This document shows positions 62,993-64,000 of a DNA stretch of 64,000 nt, one piece after another. Every line of letters begins with the position of its first letter. The first letter of the stretch is position 1. Origin of the DNA: Palauibacter sp022826685. GTDB taxonomy: Bacteria > Gemmatimonadota > Gemmatimonadetes > Palauibacterales > Palauibacteraceae. Position numbers and translations under genes: made by a program. The stretch lies in NCBI RefSeq assembly GCF_965221685.1, contig NZ_OZ244907.1, one strand, 5' to 3'. A model generated the notes under the pieces. That model did no database searches, had not been told where the DNA came from, and saw nothing but the letters and a program-made list of their open reading frames with translations.

Positions 62993-64000
62993 ATGACCGG
63001 AAGCACTCTTTTCGCGGCGCGGATCCCCTTCCGCGCACTGACGATTCCAATCGCGCTCGCGGCCCTTGCGGCATGCGAGTCGGAAGTCGCCGCCCCTCCC
63101 GAAGAGACGTTCGAAGAAGGCGTGCTCACGGTCGACGCCACTTCGCCCGTCTCCTTCGCCTATGTGAGTCTGACCGGCGGCGGGGCGCTTCGGAGCCCGG
63201 CGGAGCCGGGCGGTTCCACAGCGTGGGACATGGCTTTCCGCAGGTTTTCCGTGCGGCTGAACGGCGGCGTCGCGGGCCCCGGCTCCGTATCCGCCGTCAG
63301 TCTGGGGAACAACGCGGGTCTGACGGCGGATCAGGTCACTGCGCTGACCCCGCAAGATGGCGAAGCGGCGTTCGCAGCGGTCACCGAGGCCGACATTCCG
63401 GCGGCGGGATTCGTCGAGGATGCGCTGGCGCCGGAGACGGGCCCGTCGTGGTTCCGTTTCGACCCCCAGGCGGGCACGATCGTGGCGAACCCCGGCGCGG
63501 CCTGGAAGCTGCGCGAGGGTTCGGGCCGTGGGTACGGCGTGATTCGCATGGTGGAGATCGCGATGCAGGGCGAGAGGCCCGTGGGCGCGACGATCCAGTT
63601 TCGGCGTCACGACCCGGGTGGCAGCCTCGGCGCGCCGGAAACACTCGCGCTGGACCTCACGCGCGGACCCGTCTTCCTGAGTCTGTCGAACGGGATCGTG
63701 CGCGACCCCGCCGGCTGCGATTGGGATGTGGCGACATCGCCGGAATTCACGATACAGGTGAACGAGGCCTGCGGCGCGGGAACCTTCCCGCTCGATGCGA
63801 TGGACGACTTCACGGCCCTGGTCCGTGCGGACGACGCGCCGGACTATGCCGGCTTCCTCTCGACGATCGCCGGCGCGTTCCCGGCCACGGTGGGAGATGC
63901 GCGGGGCGCGTTCTGGTATAGTATCCGGCAGAACAATCGAATGTGGCCGACCTACAACGTTTTTCTCGTCCGGGTGGGCGTGGAGGTCTACAAGGTGCAG
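62993..64000 (+). CDS. hmuY: HmuY-like haem-binding lipoprotein, 3' end outside the window
   Basis: The frame from ATG 62993 stays open to the window end (336 residues). It has a lipobox (LAALAACESEV) and HmuY-type text: AWDMAFRRFSVRLNGGVAG near residue 78, a long insert, and YNVFLVRVGVEVYKVQ at the end, where HmuY proteins have their final strands. HmuY captures haem at the cell surface and passes it to a TonB receptor (HmuR). The Fur box upstream of the CbiX-like gene fits co-regulation by iron. A TonB receptor may follow beyond the window. Confidence 0.75.
   Translation, partial: MTGSTLFAARIPFRALTIPIALAALAACESEVAAPPEETFEEGVLTVDATSPVSFAYVSLTGGGALRSPAEPGGSTAWDMAFRRFSVRLNGGVAGPGSVSAVSLGNNAGLTADQVTALTPQDGEAAFAAVTEADIPAAGFVEDALAPETGPSWFRFDPQAGTIVANPGAAWKLREGSGRGYGVIRMVEIAMQGERPVGATIQFRRHDPGGSLGAPETLALDLTRGPVFLSLSNGIVRDPAGCDWDVATSPEFTIQVNEACGAGTFPLDAMDDFTALVRADDAPDYAGFLSTIAGAFPATVGDARGAFWYSIRQNNRMWPTYNVFLVRVGVEVYKVQ

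Overview
The window is GC-rich bacterial chromosome with one large accessory region. The right half (about 31-64 kb) carries secreted amidohydrolases, beta-propeller and FG-GAP lipoproteins, a PQQ quinoprotein, TPR-thioredoxin lipoproteins and a UGSC selenoprotein. That mix, with very high GC, many lipoboxes and tightly overlapping genes, fits a Gemmatimonadota-like Gram-negative. This assignment is inference; no rRNA or other marker gene is present. No tRNA, rRNA or CRISPR array was seen.

Region 1 (1-7.3 kb) is a single-strand chain of seven overlapping genes with visibly lower GC than the right half. It holds the end of a cysteine desulfurase, a DndC-type sulfurtransferase, a DUF262-DUF1524 protein like SspE/GmrSD, an SNF2 ATPase, a ParB-type protein, a second ParB-like HTH protein and a metallo-beta-lactamase-fold nuclease. 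Together they look like a DNA phosphorothioation-type defence cassette with an unfamiliar effector set. This is the best candidate for an undescribed system. Region 2 (7.3-11.6 kb) is a decayed island with a broken helicase tail, a RelE/HigB-HigA pair, a YoeB-YefM pair, small unknown genes and two copies of a repeat that looks like a recombinase attachment module.

Region 3 (12-31 kb) is layered mobile DNA: a dead P4-type integrase lacking its catalytic tyrosine, two lipoproteins, an IS21 remnant, an IS1595-type transposase followed by translationally coupled small genes, a truncated TrbC-TrbD-TrbE conjugation block, and then a mobilizable element. That element is bounded at both edges by related tyrosine integrases pointing outward and carries MobC, a MobA relaxase and a large N6-adenine DNA methylase. 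A third copy of the attachment-like repeat lies inside it.

Region 4 (31-64 kb) is ordinary chromosome. Its main parts are a DHFR-like protein and a Tat-exported aminotransferase; a UGSC selenoprotein with an in-frame UGA and a matching SECIS-type hairpin, preceded by a thioredoxin-domain partner; a LuxR regulator; a 2018-residue protein with 18 Ig-like repeats and a zinc protease motif; three tandem amidohydrolases, two without the metal-binding HxH; ArfB; paired bPH2 membrane proteins; duplicated TPR-TlpA lipoproteins; and a RecQ-methyltransferase-sulfotransferase string. The window closes with a quinoprotein/FG-GAP pair and a Fur-box-preceded CbiX-like lipoprotein next to a HmuY-like haem-binding lipoprotein that runs off the end.
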